From Chitinophaga sp. CF118 (GTDB taxonomy: Bacteria > Bacteroidota > Bacteroidia > Chitinophagales > Chitinophagaceae): 64,000 bases of DNA. The stretch spans positions 1,860,001 to 1,924,000 of the forward strand of contig NZ_FOMK01000001.1 of the NCBI RefSeq assembly GCF_900112615.1, in the 5' to 3' direction. The position numbers were made by a program, and so were the translations under genes. Below, one piece after another: positions 52,839 through 61,984 of this stretch; position 1 is the first letter of the stretch, and every line of letters starts with the position of its first letter. The notes under the pieces were generated by a model that saw only the letters and a program-made list of their open reading frames with translations, was not told the DNA's origin and ran no database searches.

Positions 52839-53408
52839 TTAATAATACGGTGATATCATGATATACACGATCACTCCTGTAACCGCTACATAAAACCAGA
52901 TAGGCCATGTAAACCGGGCTATCTTTTTATGCCTCACAAAATCAGACTGGAATCCTCTCAATAAAGTGAATAATACCAGTGGCACAATAATGATGGCCAG
53001 TAATATATGCGACAGCAGTATAAAGTAATACAGATAAGCAGTACCACTTACCAATGCCTTCTCTGCAGCATCTACTACACCATCGTGGTTTGAATCACCA
53101 TATTTCGTGCTCTCCGTGAAGAAGTGATAAGTAACATAAGACAGTAAGAAAACAGCAGACAACGCAACTGCTATCAGATTTGTAATCTTATGTGCTTTGA
53201 TGTGCCCTCTTCTGATGAAATATAAACTTCCAAGCAGTAATATAGCTGTGGCAGAGTTTAATATCGCATGAAATAAGGGAAGGATGTTTACATTAAATCC
53301 CGCTTCCATATGCGGACGCGGTAAGTAAAAAAGTATCGCTACCAGCACTGGTATTGCTACCGAAATAATACCAATAGGAAGATTGAGACTTTTATTCCTG
53401 ATATCCAT
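52839..53408 (-). CDS. DUF420 membrane protein
   Basis: A 189-residue membrane protein of the DUF420 family with five hydrophobic helices. The order is NLPIGIISVAIPVLVAILFYL (residues 8-28), HAILNSATAILLLGSLYFIRRG near 50, LIAVALSAVFLLSYVTYHFF near 82, LYYFILLSHILLAIIIVPLVLF near 125 and FTWPIWFYVAVTGVIVYIMI near the end. Conserved histidines (HAILN, THYHF-type YHFF, SHILL) suggest heme or copper contact. DUF420 proteins sit with cytochrome oxidase genes and may help copper or heme insertion; in this operon it follows the SCO gene by 12 bp. Confidence 0.88.
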   Translation of the reverse strand: MDIRNKSLNLPIGIISVAIPVLVAILFYLPRPHMEAGFNVNILPLFHAILNSATAILLLGSLYFIRRGHIKAHKITNLIAVALSAVFLLSYVTYHFFTESTKYGDSNHDGVVDAAEKALVSGTAYLYYFILLSHILLAIIIVPLVLFTLLRGFQSDFVRHKKIARFTWPIWFYVAVTGVIVYIMISPYY

Positions 53409-53420
53409 AGCAGTAATTAA

Positions 53421-54110
53421 CTATTCCTCTGTTCCCGAAAATAGCCGTTTTAATAATCCCGGCCTGTGTTTATCTTTCTCTAAATGCAATATTGCAATAT
53501 CATTCGCACATTGACGGATGGCATTAGAATCCAACCCATCATAATACCCGCGAATGTGATGATCTTTGTCAAGTAATACCAGCTTTTCCGTATGAATGAA
53601 ATCATCCGGTCCGCCATCACCCTGTGTTACACTTACAAAAACTTCATAACGCGCCCAGTCATAAATTTCCTTTTTGCTGCCGGTCACTAACCACCAGTTA
53701 TCAGGATTGATGTTATGCTGATTACCATATGCTCTGAGGCGTTCGGAAGAATCTCTCTCTGGATCTACTGTAAGAGAAATAAGCTGAAGTAATGTGTCGT
53801 TCTTTACATATGCCTGCTGGATTTTTTCCAGATTACTCATCAGCTTAGGGCAGATGCTGGGGCAGGAAGTAAAGAAGAAATTTACAAGGATTACTTTGTT
53901 GGGAAGATCTTTCAGCTGTACCTTCTGGCCCTGCTGATTAATGAAAGTAAAATCCTTTACAGTATGAAATACTGTATCGTATTGCGGCTTACCATTTTTC
54001 ACTATCGTATCCACACTTTCCGGAATGTAGTAACGTGGTATTGGCACAACATTCCTTCCGTAATGATCTACTATCAGGTAACCAGTTAATGGCACCAGTA
54101 TAGCCAGCAT
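53421..54110 (-). CDS. SCO family copper chaperone-like protein
   Basis: A 229-residue membrane-anchored thioredoxin-fold protein, which delivers copper to the CuA site of oxidase subunit II or keeps its cysteines reduced. The anchor is at the N-terminus (LAILVPLTGYLIVDHYG). The copper ligands are the two Cys of TSCPSICPKLM near residue 85 and His in DDFIHTEKLVLL near 170. A long CNDIAILHLEKDKHRPGLLKRL tail closes the protein. The start at 54110 is the first ATG; the frame stays open 15 codons further up with no start. It leads the SCO-DUF420-small protein group after the hairpin at 54167-54211. Confidence 0.9.
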   Translation of the reverse strand: MLAILVPLTGYLIVDHYGRNVVPIPRYYIPESVDTIVKNGKPQYDTVFHTVKDFTFINQQGQKVQLKDLPNKVILVNFFFTSCPSICPKLMSNLEKIQQAYVKNDTLLQLISLTVDPERDSSERLRAYGNQHNINPDNWWLVTGSKKEIYDWARYEVFVSVTQGDGGPDDFIHTEKLVLLDKDHHIRGYYDGLDSNAIRQCANDIAILHLEKDKHRPGLLKRLFSGTEE

Positions 54111-54166
54111 TGCTCCTATAAGTCCTCTGCGTGAAATGGCCGTTAATTTAAATTGTCATATAAAAT

Positions 54167-54211
54167 TTACGCTTTACAACATCCACAGGTGTGGAAGTAT
54201 GTAAAGCGTAA
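54167..54211 (-). terminator. Terminator-like hairpin after coxIV
   Basis: A two-part stem: TTACGCTTTACA against TGTAAAGCGTAA outside and TCCACA against TGTGGA inside. On the minus strand ATTTTATAT follows. It separates the oxidase operon from the SCO unit. Confidence 0.7.
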
Positions 54212-54226
54212 CAGATTTAAATATCC

Positions 54227-54628
54227 TTAGTGATGTGCTTCCTCATTCACTACATGCACAGCAGGTGCAGGTGTGCCAGGAGAAAGGTCTTTGCGCATTT
54301 TCTTCCATGAATCACCATCAGCCAGGAAGGCAATGATAAACCAGATGAACAACAGCAAAGGAACCAATATTGTCATAATCAGGTTCCTGATTTCATTACG
54401 TAAGTGCATGAATTCAGCAACGATAAAGAACGCCTTCAGTAAGGTTAAACCAATAAAGACAGAGTTCAATAATAATTTAGGAGGAATGCCTGTTTCAAGG
54501 TGCAGAAACGCCAGCCCCACTTCAAAAATGGTGATCGCTAATAATATCCAGAACGTTTTCCAGATACCTTTAGTAGAAGCATCGTGACCATGCTGCTCGT
54601 GTGCGACTCCTGTATGTGTATGTTCCAT
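54227..54628 (-). CDS. Cytochrome oxidase subunit IV-type protein
   Basis: A 133-residue membrane protein of the prokaryotic subunit IV type, with three helices: FWILLAITIFEVGLAFLHL, LLNSVFIGLTLLKAFFIVAEF and LIMTILVPLLLFIWFIIAFLA. The N-terminus is His-rich (MEHTHTGVAHEQHGHDAS). It forms a small subunit of the oxidase beside subunit III. It lies 52 bp after coxC and before a hairpin, so it is probably the last gene of the main oxidase operon. The histidine cluster resembles those in CoxA and ActC of the same operon. Confidence 0.88.
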   Translation of the reverse strand: MEHTHTGVAHEQHGHDASTKGIWKTFWILLAITIFEVGLAFLHLETGIPPKLLLNSVFIGLTLLKAFFIVAEFMHLRNEIRNLIMTILVPLLLFIWFIIAFLADGDSWKKMRKDLSPGTPAPAVHVVNEEAHH

Positions 54629-54680
54629 TAGTGTTACTTTTAAAAAATCCAGATTACAATAGCTTTCTCTTTACCACTGA

Positions 54681-55358
54681 TCACAGCAGGTAGAAACAGG
54701 TGAATACAAATACCCATACCAGATCTACAAAGTGCCAGTACAGCCCTACTTTCTCTACCATTTCATAATGGCCTCTGTCTTCATAAGTACCTTTCAGTAC
54801 GTTAGCAAGAATAATAATATTCAGGATAACACCAGAGGTTACGTGCAGACCGTGGAAACCGGTAATTGTAAAGAAGAAGTTAGTAAAGTTGGTTGAAGCA
54901 ACAGTTCCATCTACGTTAGCGAATGGATTTCTACCCCACCATGCGCCTAATTCATGTAAGTGCATCCACTCCCATGCCTGGCAGCTTAAGAAGGCAGCAC
55001 CACCAATGATAGTCCAGATCATCCATTTAACTACATCCTTTCTGTTTCTCTGATGACCGGCATGTACTGCCAATACCATTGTTACAGAACTCATGATCAG
55101 GATAAAGGTCATCAAACTCACAAATACCAGTGGCAAATGTGCTTCATGACTAACGAATGGAAAAGAATGGAACACCTCATTAGGGTCAGGCCAGGAAGTA
55201 CTCATGAAGCGGATAGTACCGTATGAAATCAGTAATGCTCCAAAAGTAAAAGCATCTGACATCAGGAAGTACCACATCATCAACTTTCCGTAACTCAGGT
55301 TAAAAGGAGAATGCCCCCCGGACCACCATTTTTTCTGCGCTGTAACTGCTGTATCCAT
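54681..55358 (-). CDS. Cytochrome c oxidase subunit III, long form
   Basis: A 225-residue heme-copper oxidase subunit III with seven hydrophobic helices or nearly so. The C-terminal part is typical: GFHGLHVTSGVILNIIILANVL, then HYEMVEKVGLYWHFVDLVWVFVFTCFYLL with the YWHFVDLVW signature. The N-terminus reads PFNLSYGKLMMWYFLMSDAFTFGALLISY. It stabilises the catalytic subunit I and has no metal. A second, shorter subunit III lies just upstream in transcription (31 bp), so the complex may use both or one may be a partial subunit; such pairs are common in Bacteroidota. Confidence 0.9.
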   Translation of the reverse strand: MDTAVTAQKKWWSGGHSPFNLSYGKLMMWYFLMSDAFTFGALLISYGTIRFMSTSWPDPNEVFHSFPFVSHEAHLPLVFVSLMTFILIMSSVTMVLAVHAGHQRNRKDVVKWMIWTIIGGAAFLSCQAWEWMHLHELGAWWGRNPFANVDGTVASTNFTNFFFTITGFHGLHVTSGVILNIIILANVLKGTYEDRGHYEMVEKVGLYWHFVDLVWVFVFTCFYLL

Positions 55359-55389
55359 TGTTTGTTTTGTAATTATTTTTTAGAAAGTT

Positions 55390-55956
55390 TTATCTGGCAA
55401 TACTCAGAAATATTAACAGGTAAATCCACAGTGCGTCCACAAAATGCCAGTATGTAGCGGCTACTTCTATGGGTACCGGACTATAAGTACGTATCCTTGT
55501 GCGAAATGCCCTGCCAAACATAATCAACAGTGCAACCACACCGCCTAATACGTGCAGCAAATGCACACTAACGATCACATAAATGAACGACACAGATGCT
55601 GGTCCGTTTAGTGGCAACCCCATTGCATTCATCTGCATAAAGCCTATCCACTGACATACCGCAAAAGCCACTCCCAATACTGCTGTTAATGTAATGAGCT
55701 GTTTATAACGCTGCATATGCCGGTTCTTAAACTGCTTTACCGCCATCTGAACTGTAAAACTACTGCTCAATATGATAGCAGTGGAGATCCAGAAGATAAC
55801 CGGTAGCTGGAAAGTAAACCAGTTTGCCTGCGCCCGCTTTACAACATATGCACTCGTAAATCCTATGAACATCATGGTAATGCTACCCATAGCAATCCAT
55901 AGGGAATATTTGTGTGGATGTATTTTGTTCCGTTGTACGCTCATCGCCTGCATCAC
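55390..55956 (-). CDS. Cytochrome c oxidase subunit III, short form
   Basis: A 188-residue subunit III-like protein with five hydrophobic helices. Its C-terminal block YWHFVDALWIYLLIFLSIAR matches the signature of the longer neighbour, and it has ASVSFIYVIVSVHLLHVLGGVVALLIMF near residue 130. The N-terminal two helices of classical subunit III are missing or shortened. It is 25 bp after cyoE and 31 bp before the long form, so both are translated from the same message. Confidence 0.9.
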   Translation of the reverse strand: MMQAMSVQRNKIHPHKYSLWIAMGSITMMFIGFTSAYVVKRAQANWFTFQLPVIFWISTAIILSSSFTVQMAVKQFKNRHMQRYKQLITLTAVLGVAFAVCQWIGFMQMNAMGLPLNGPASVSFIYVIVSVHLLHVLGGVVALLIMFGRAFRTRIRTYSPVPIEVAATYWHFVDALWIYLLIFLSIAR

Positions 55957-55981
55957 TATGCTTAATTAATTTGAATAACTT

Positions 55982-56881
55982 TTAAACTTTGTCTGCCAAT
56001 AATGCAAGCTGCATAACGGTCAGATAAATATAAGATCCGAACATCAGCTTACGTGCGGCAGGCACATCGCATTTCCTGTACAGGTTAACTGCCCTGTAAA
56101 AGAAAAACAACGTTACCAGGATCACAATTATAGCAGAAATATAACCTGTTATACCAAGCATGTAGGGGATTAACCCTGCAGGTATTAATAACAAAGTATA
56201 TGCTACTGCCTGTAAAGCGATCAGCTTGTTCGGCTCTCCTGAAGCTGGCAACAGCTTGAATCCTGCCCTGGTATAATCCTTATGCCCTATCCAGGCAATA
56301 GCCCAGAAGTGAGGAAACTGCCAGAGGAACTGGATGGCAAATAAAGCCCATGCTCCTTCACCGAGTTCATTCGCACCTGCAGCCCAGCCAATTAATAAAG
56401 GCAAAGCGCCCGGAATAGCACCAACCAGTACGGCAAGTGAATTCCATTTCTTCCACGGAGTATATACAAAACCATATACTACCAGGGATAAAAGGCTCAA
56501 CCCGGCACATAACCAGTTAAAACCCCAGGCCAGGATAGCCAGACCGGCAATACCAGTAACCACCGCAATAATAATACCCTCTGTTTCGGAAAGGCGGCCA
56601 GATGGTAATGGACGTACTGCTGTACGGGCCATCAGCTTATCTGTTTCCTTTTCAAGCAGCTGATTAATAGTATTGGCAGAACCGGATACCAGCAAACCAC
56701 CAGCAAATAAAGTAAGAACTTTTATTAATGAAAACTCCACTCCAGGCACCAACAAATAACCCACCACACTCGAAAACACAATCATGAAGGTTAGATTAAA
56801 CTTCATTAACTGAGAGTAATCTTTCACCTTGCTGGCTATTGCAAACGATGACGACAATTTTATGGAGTTTTCTCTTATCAT
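55982..56881 (-). CDS. cyoE: Heme O synthase (protoheme IX farnesyltransferase)
   Basis: Attaches a farnesyl group to heme B to make heme O for the oxidase. It is a UbiA-family membrane enzyme with about nine helices. The prenyl-binding Asp-rich motif is NTINQLLEKETDKLMARTAVRPLPSGRL near residue 70 (NxxxDxxxDR-like), with a second at WIGHKDYTRAGFKLLPA near residue 200. Length 299 is normal. It lies between coxA (59 bp upstream in transcription) and the short coxC. No ctaA (heme A synthase) is seen in the window, so whether heme O or heme A is used cannot be told. Confidence 0.94.
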   Translation of the reverse strand: MIRENSIKLSSSFAIASKVKDYSQLMKFNLTFMIVFSSVVGYLLVPGVEFSLIKVLTLFAGGLLVSGSANTINQLLEKETDKLMARTAVRPLPSGRLSETEGIIIAVVTGIAGLAILAWGFNWLCAGLSLLSLVVYGFVYTPWKKWNSLAVLVGAIPGALPLLIGWAAGANELGEGAWALFAIQFLWQFPHFWAIAWIGHKDYTRAGFKLLPASGEPNKLIALQAVAYTLLLIPAGLIPYMLGITGYISAIIVILVTLFFFYRAVNLYRKCDVPAARKLMFGSYIYLTVMQLALLADKV

Positions 56882-56940
56882 TCTTTAGTACATATCCTTT
56901 TCTCAGAAATCCATTTCTATTCTAAGCAGGGAGGCATTAA

Positions 56941-58773
56941 TTAATGCCCGCCTGCAGCTTCTTCGTCAGGAGATAATGGTACAGTCTGTGGTATGAAATC
57001 CTTACCATCTTTACTGTAGTCATATGGCCAACGGTATACTTCAGGAATCTCACCAGGCCAGTTACCGTGACCAGGATTGATTGGTGTAGTCCATTCCAGT
57101 GTAGTAGAATTCCAGGGATTGGTAGTAGTTAACTTTCTACCCTTGAAAATGCTATAGAAGAAATTGAATACAAACATCAGCTGTGCAGCGAATACAATGA
57201 TCACCACAATACTGATGAAGTGGTTCAGATCACCAAACTGTTTGAAAGACTCCCAGTTAGAGTAATCATAATACCTTCTTGGCATACCAGCCATACCTTC
57301 GTAGTGCATTGGCCAGAAAATCAGGTAAGCTCCTATCAGAGTAATCCAGAAGTGAATGTATGACAAAGTATTATTCAGGAAACGTCCAAACATCTTAGGG
57401 AACCAGTGGTATACACCGGCAAATGTACCGAAGAAGGCAGACACACCCATTACTATATGGAAGTGCGCGATTACGAAGTAAGTATCGTGCAGGTGAATAT
57501 CGATAGAAGAGTTACCTAACCAGATACCTGTTAAACCACCGGAAATGAATGTGCTCACAAAACCGATAGAGAACAACATACCAGGAGTGAAACGGATATT
57601 ACCTTTCCAGATAGTAGTGATCCAGTTAAATACCTTGATAGCAGATGGTACCGCAATCAACAAGGTAAGTAATACGAAGAATGCACCGAGGAAAGGATTA
57701 AGACCTGTAACGAACATATGGTGCGCCCAAACCAGAAAGGCCAGGATAGCAATTGCAAACATAGAACCTACCATCGCCAGGTAACCAAAGATCGGCTTAC
57801 GGGCATTTACTGCCAGGATCTCAGATACCATACCCATTGCAGGGAGGATGATGATGTACACCTCAGGGTGACCCAGGAACCAGAATAAGTGCTGGTAAAG
57901 GATTGCACTACCACCTTCGTTAGACAGTGCTTTACCTGCTACAAACAGTTCGCTCAGATAGAAGCTGGTGCCTGCATGACGATCAAACAGTAACAGGATA
58001 AAACCAGACAGCAATACAGGGAAAGAAAGTACACCTAATACCGCTGTAAAGAAGAAACTCCAGATAGTCAATGGCATCTTGGTCATGCTCATACCCTTGG
58101 TACGCATGTTCAGGATGGTGGAAATATAGTTCAGACCGCCCAGTAACTGAGACACAACAAACAGTGCCATACTGGTCAGCCACAAGTCCATACCTATTTT
58201 AGAACCGATAGAAGCATCTCCCAATGCGCTCAATGGAGGATAAGCCGTCCAGCCACCAGATGCTGGTCCTGTTTGTACGAACAGGGAAGTCATCATCACA
58301 CAGCTAGCCATGAAGAAGAACCAGTAGCTCAGCATATTCATGAAAGGAGAAGCCATATCACGTGCACCTACCTGCAAAGGAATCAGCAGATTGGAGAATG
58401 TACCGCTCAACCCGGCTGTTAATACAAAGAACACCAATATGGTACCATGCATTGTTACCAGTGCATAGTAAGCCTCAGGTGAAATATGTCCACCCTTTGC
58501 CCAATGGCCAAGGATGCTTTCCAGCCAGGGGAAAGAAGTATCCGGGAAACCCAGTTGCAAACGAAACAGTACAGAGAAGAAAGCACCCACGATAGCCCAG
58601 AGAATACCGGTTATCAGAAATTGCTTGGCAATGGTTTTATGATCCATGCTGAAAACGTACTTCGAAATGAAGCCGCCTTCATGATGGTGCTCATGGTCGT
58701 CATGGCCATGACCGTGCGCTGCTGCGCCATGCATTACCTCCTGTTGACTGTGCAATGTTGCTTCGTTACTCAT
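56941..58773 (-). CDS. coxA: Cytochrome c oxidase subunit I
   Basis: Catalytic subunit with the low-spin heme and the heme-copper centre. The ligands appear in TMHGTILVFF (low-spin heme His), FWFLGHPEVYIIILP (CuB His and the His-Tyr cross-link), VWAHHMFVTG (two CuB His) and HDTYFVIAHFHIVMG (heme ligands) in order. At 610 residues it has twelve or more helices. The N-terminus before the first helix is unusually His-rich (residues ~15-34, HGHGHDDHEHHHEGG). It follows coxB by 104 bp and precedes cyoE by 59 bp in one operon with the ACIII genes. Confidence 0.97.
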   Translation of the reverse strand: MSNEATLHSQQEVMHGAAAHGHGHDDHEHHHEGGFISKYVFSMDHKTIAKQFLITGILWAIVGAFFSVLFRLQLGFPDTSFPWLESILGHWAKGGHISPEAYYALVTMHGTILVFFVLTAGLSGTFSNLLIPLQVGARDMASPFMNMLSYWFFFMASCVMMTSLFVQTGPASGGWTAYPPLSALGDASIGSKIGMDLWLTSMALFVVSQLLGGLNYISTILNMRTKGMSMTKMPLTIWSFFFTAVLGVLSFPVLLSGFILLLFDRHAGTSFYLSELFVAGKALSNEGGSAILYQHLFWFLGHPEVYIIILPAMGMVSEILAVNARKPIFGYLAMVGSMFAIAILAFLVWAHHMFVTGLNPFLGAFFVLLTLLIAVPSAIKVFNWITTIWKGNIRFTPGMLFSIGFVSTFISGGLTGIWLGNSSIDIHLHDTYFVIAHFHIVMGVSAFFGTFAGVYHWFPKMFGRFLNNTLSYIHFWITLIGAYLIFWPMHYEGMAGMPRRYYDYSNWESFKQFGDLNHFISIVVIIVFAAQLMFVFNFFYSIFKGRKLTTTNPWNSTTLEWTTPINPGHGNWPGEIPEVYRWPYDYSKDGKDFIPQTVPLSPDEEAAGGH

Positions 58774-58877
58774 AATCGGTTCTGTTTATATAAAACTGAC
58801 TTCGGGGAGTACCTTATCAGTTTGTCTTTAATTTTTTTAATGTCCTGCGTCTAAAGTTCCAACTGCCATTTACAAAT

Positions 58878-59921
58878 TTAATGCTTCACAACATTAACTG
58901 CCACGGCTTTTTGAGTGCTGTCCGCAGCTGGTGCTGCTGGTGGCGTTGCACTTTCGTGAGCAAGACCAAATTGTGTTTTCTGTTTAGCAGCCCACGCATC
59001 AAACTCTGCCTGTGTTTCCACTATGATATTTGCTTTCATAGAATAGTGACCGGAACCACACATCTGATCGCAAGAGATTTCATAGACGAAATCAGGATTA
59101 TCTTCCCTTTTCTTCATTTCTGCAGAAGTATACTTAGGTGTGAACCATAAAGTAGTAGGGATCCCTGGAACAGCATCCATCTTCATACGGAAGTGAGATA
59201 AACCAACATCATGGATAACATCACGGGAACCGATGATCAGCTTCACTGGTTTGTTTACTACCAGGTGCATTTCATTCACCATATAGTCATCCTTATTCAG
59301 TTGATCATCCCAATCCTGACCTACAGGATTAGTAGCTTCATTGATATTTTTGAAGAATTTACGTCCCAGCTGGCCATCTTTACCTGGGTAACGGATCAGC
59401 CAGTTAAATTGTTTACCTGTAATTTCCACAATCATAGCATCCTTTGGAGCTTCTGATGTAATGCGGAACCAGTGTCTTAAACCGATAGCAACCAGGATTG
59501 TAAGTGCAATAGCAGGTATTACAGTCCAGATCAACTCCAGTTTGTTGTTGTGTGGGAAGTAGAAAGCCTTCTGCCCTTCTTTTTCCTGGTATTTGAATGC
59601 GAACCAAAACAAAAGGATCTGTGTAATAACGAACACGATACCAGTTATTATCAGGGTCCACATGATCATGTTATCAATCCCTTCACCCTGCTCTGATGCT
59701 GCTCCTGAACCCATTTTACCTCTCAGTAATTCGTTACAGTAGTATACACCTATCAAGCCCAGCACAAGGAAAGAGATCATCAGAAAACCATTTACACGGT
59801 TAGACTGCTGACGCGCCTTCTTTTCTCCCTTCAATATGGACACATATTCGCTCGCCTTCGCAATCTGGAAGATGACTATGAATATGAGCACAACAACTAA
59901 GACTGCTAAATATCCTGACAT
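58878..59921 (-). CDS. coxB: Cytochrome c oxidase subunit II
   Basis: Carries the CuA centre, which takes electrons from cytochrome c or the ACIII complex. There are three hydrophobic helices at the N-terminus (about residues 5-20, 43-62 and 85-110), then a further helix before the periplasmic cupredoxin domain. The CuA motif is YEISCDQMCGSGHYSMKAN near residue 285, with the two Cys, His and Met ligands; the upstream His is in GSRDVIHDVGLSHF. At 347 residues it has no fused cytochrome c domain. It follows actF by 94 bp, so the alternative complex III and the oxidase share one operon. Confidence 0.95.
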   Translation of the reverse strand: MSGYLAVLVVVLIFIVIFQIAKASEYVSILKGEKKARQQSNRVNGFLMISFLVLGLIGVYYCNELLRGKMGSGAASEQGEGIDNMIMWTLIITGIVFVITQILLFWFAFKYQEKEGQKAFYFPHNNKLELIWTVIPAIALTILVAIGLRHWFRITSEAPKDAMIVEITGKQFNWLIRYPGKDGQLGRKFFKNINEATNPVGQDWDDQLNKDDYMVNEMHLVVNKPVKLIIGSRDVIHDVGLSHFRMKMDAVPGIPTTLWFTPKYTSAEMKKREDNPDFVYEISCDQMCGSGHYSMKANIIVETQAEFDAWAAKQKTQFGLAHESATPPAAPAADSTQKAVAVNVVKH

Positions 59922-60015
59922 TGCTATTTGAAATAATTAAGTTATCTAATGCTTTTCTTTTCTACTTGTATCACTCCCGGTTGTTTACACCGGGATATCC
60001 GTTCCTCGCTTATGA

Positions 60016-61224
60016 TCAGGTATGGTGTACAATACTTTCTTTCAGATAAGGGTGATTCTTTGGTACTAACGCCGCTTTGGTAAGGTTGTTAGATACCAGG
60101 AATATGATCAGTCCCACAAAACCAAGTCCGATTCCAAATTCAAACCAAGGGAATACCAGGTGATGGTAAGTACCAGGTCCAACCATCTGCCAGAAATCCA
60201 GCCAGTGACCGAAGATAATTACAACAGCAATAAATACCATTGCAGAGTAGTTACGTTTGGTATCACGCTTCATCAGGAATAATAACGGTGTAATAAAGTT
60301 GATCAGAAGGTTCAGGAAGAAGATTGGTCTCCATTCACCCCATACACGTGGTTTGAAATAAACAATTTCCTCTGGCATATTTGCATACCATATCAGCATA
60401 TATTGAGAGAACCACAGGTATGTCCAGAAAATGCTAAATGCAAAACAGAACTTACCGAGATCATGCAGATGCTCTTCGTTTACCATTGGCAGATAACCGT
60501 TACGTTTCAGGTAGATCACAAATAATGCAATCAGTGCTGCACCAGAAACCCAGGTACTTGCAAAAGTGTACCAGCTGTACATGGTAGAATACCAATGTGC
60601 ATCGATACTCATCAGCCACATCCAGGGAGTAGTTGAACCAACGCTCAATACGAATACTACGAGGAAACCACCAGTCCATACGGTGTTTCTCCATACAATC
60701 TTTTTGCCGGTTGCTGCAGACAGATCCCAGCTATCTTCTTCGATAGACATCTTGCGAAGTTTCCAGGTGAAGAAACTCCAAAGACCTATTGTTATAATAG
60801 TAGCAGTAGTAAAGAATCCTTTACTCAGGAAAGGAGCTTTCCAGTTAAGAATGGGATCATGTTTAACATGCTCCGCATCCAGCCAATGATAAATATCTGT
60901 TTTTCCGGTAAATACCAGGATCATCAGGAGGATGAACAGGATACCACCCAATACAGGAACAGCCATTGAAATTGCTTCCGGTACGCGGCGGAAACCGATC
61001 TGCCATCCACCATGCGCCAGGGTTGTGGCAGCAATAAAGAATGTGCTCGCTAATACGATCAGCGTAAAGAATGTGCTGTTCTGCAGGAGACCAGCCCAGA
61101 AACGTGTAGAGCCTTGCTCTCCCTGAAATGCGAATAATCCGATCAACAAAGTCAGCAAGCCAATCCCCATTAACACGAAGCTGGTCGTTTTTAGTCTTGC
61201 CGGTACAACAAATTGGTCCTTCAT
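60016..61224 (-). CDS. actF: Alternative complex III subunit ActF
   Basis: A 402-residue membrane protein with about ten helices, the ActF subunit of the quinol:cytochrome c oxidoreductase (alternative complex III). Recognisable parts are FWAGLLQNSTFFTLIVLASTFFIAATTLAHGGWQ near residue 40, PILNWKAPFLSKGFFTTATIITIGLW near 125, and FWTYLWFSQYMLIWYANMPEE near 260. It binds no metal and lies next to ActC in the complex. It comes after actE (41 bp) and before coxB in the operon, the standard order in Bacteroidota. Confidence 0.92.
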   Translation of the reverse strand: MKDQFVVPARLKTTSFVLMGIGLLTLLIGLFAFQGEQGSTRFWAGLLQNSTFFTLIVLASTFFIAATTLAHGGWQIGFRRVPEAISMAVPVLGGILFILLMILVFTGKTDIYHWLDAEHVKHDPILNWKAPFLSKGFFTTATIITIGLWSFFTWKLRKMSIEEDSWDLSAATGKKIVWRNTVWTGGFLVVFVLSVGSTTPWMWLMSIDAHWYSTMYSWYTFASTWVSGAALIALFVIYLKRNGYLPMVNEEHLHDLGKFCFAFSIFWTYLWFSQYMLIWYANMPEEIVYFKPRVWGEWRPIFFLNLLINFITPLLFLMKRDTKRNYSAMVFIAVVIIFGHWLDFWQMVGPGTYHHLVFPWFEFGIGLGFVGLIIFLVSNNLTKAALVPKNHPYLKESIVHHT

Positions 61225-61265
61225 TACTGTATATTAAAATACTTGATTGAATGCTATTTTACTCA

Positions 61266-61913
61266 TTATTTAGCCTGTGCGCTATCTTTCGCAACAGCAA
61301 CAGGTGCTTCTACAGCCACTTTAGTTGAATCACTGCCTGCAGCAGGAGCGGAGGCATTAGCACCACCATTCTGTACACTGCGGATATAAGCAGCAATCTT
61401 CCAGCGTTGTTCCCTGTCCAGCTGACTGGCGTAACTACCCATAACGTTAATACCATAGGTCATTACATGGAACAGTCTGCCTTCAGTATAGCTGGCTTTA
61501 GGGCCACTTGCAAGGTTAGCAGGTGCTGCTACGTAAGGGCCAGTACCATCTTTGTACAACGGACCATTACCATCCAGCTTTGAACCGTGACAAACGGCGC
61601 AATAAATATTGAATAAACGTTTCCCTTCCTCCAGGTCCACTTTTGTAAGAGTGAGCGGGTTTTTAACTGCATTAGCCAGGGCGGTATCTGCCGCTTTCAG
61701 ATGGTAAGGCAGCAACTCTCCTCTCTTAACCGTGCCTTCTACTGGTTTCAGTGTAGACACGCGCTCGCTATAGAACTCGTATGCACGGGATTCAAACATA
61801 TCCGGCATGTAATGTCTGCCGGGATTTCTGTTATTCTCTCCCCTGTTGCATGCCGATACCAAAGCTCCACTTACCAAAGCAGCTGCGATCAATATGTTGG
61901 AAGTCCTTTTCAT
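61266..61913 (-). CDS. actE: Alternative complex III mono-heme cytochrome c ActE
   Basis: A 215-residue lipoprotein cytochrome c. The signal ends at the lipobox ALVSAC (Cys near residue 22), followed by the DMFESRAYEFYSE and the heme site FNIYCAVCHGSKLDGNGP (CxxCH near residue 105). The Met ligand is probably in TYGINVMGSYASQL. The C-terminal linker is Ala-rich. It passes electrons from the ActB/ActA part toward the oxidase. I chose the ATG at 61913 because it starts the signal peptide; the frame to 61931 adds six residues. It lies 71 bp after actD. Confidence 0.92.
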   Translation of the reverse strand: MKRTSNILIAAALVSGALVSACNRGENNRNPGRHYMPDMFESRAYEFYSERVSTLKPVEGTVKRGELLPYHLKAADTALANAVKNPLTLTKVDLEEGKRLFNIYCAVCHGSKLDGNGPLYKDGTGPYVAAPANLASGPKASYTEGRLFHVMTYGINVMGSYASQLDREQRWKIAAYIRSVQNGGANASAPAAGSDSTKVAVEAPVAVAKDSAQAK

Positions 61914-61984
61914 CTGTATATTATAATTCAAGCTTATGTTCTATGTGCACCTCCTGTATAACAGGAAGCTTTTAAAATCTATGA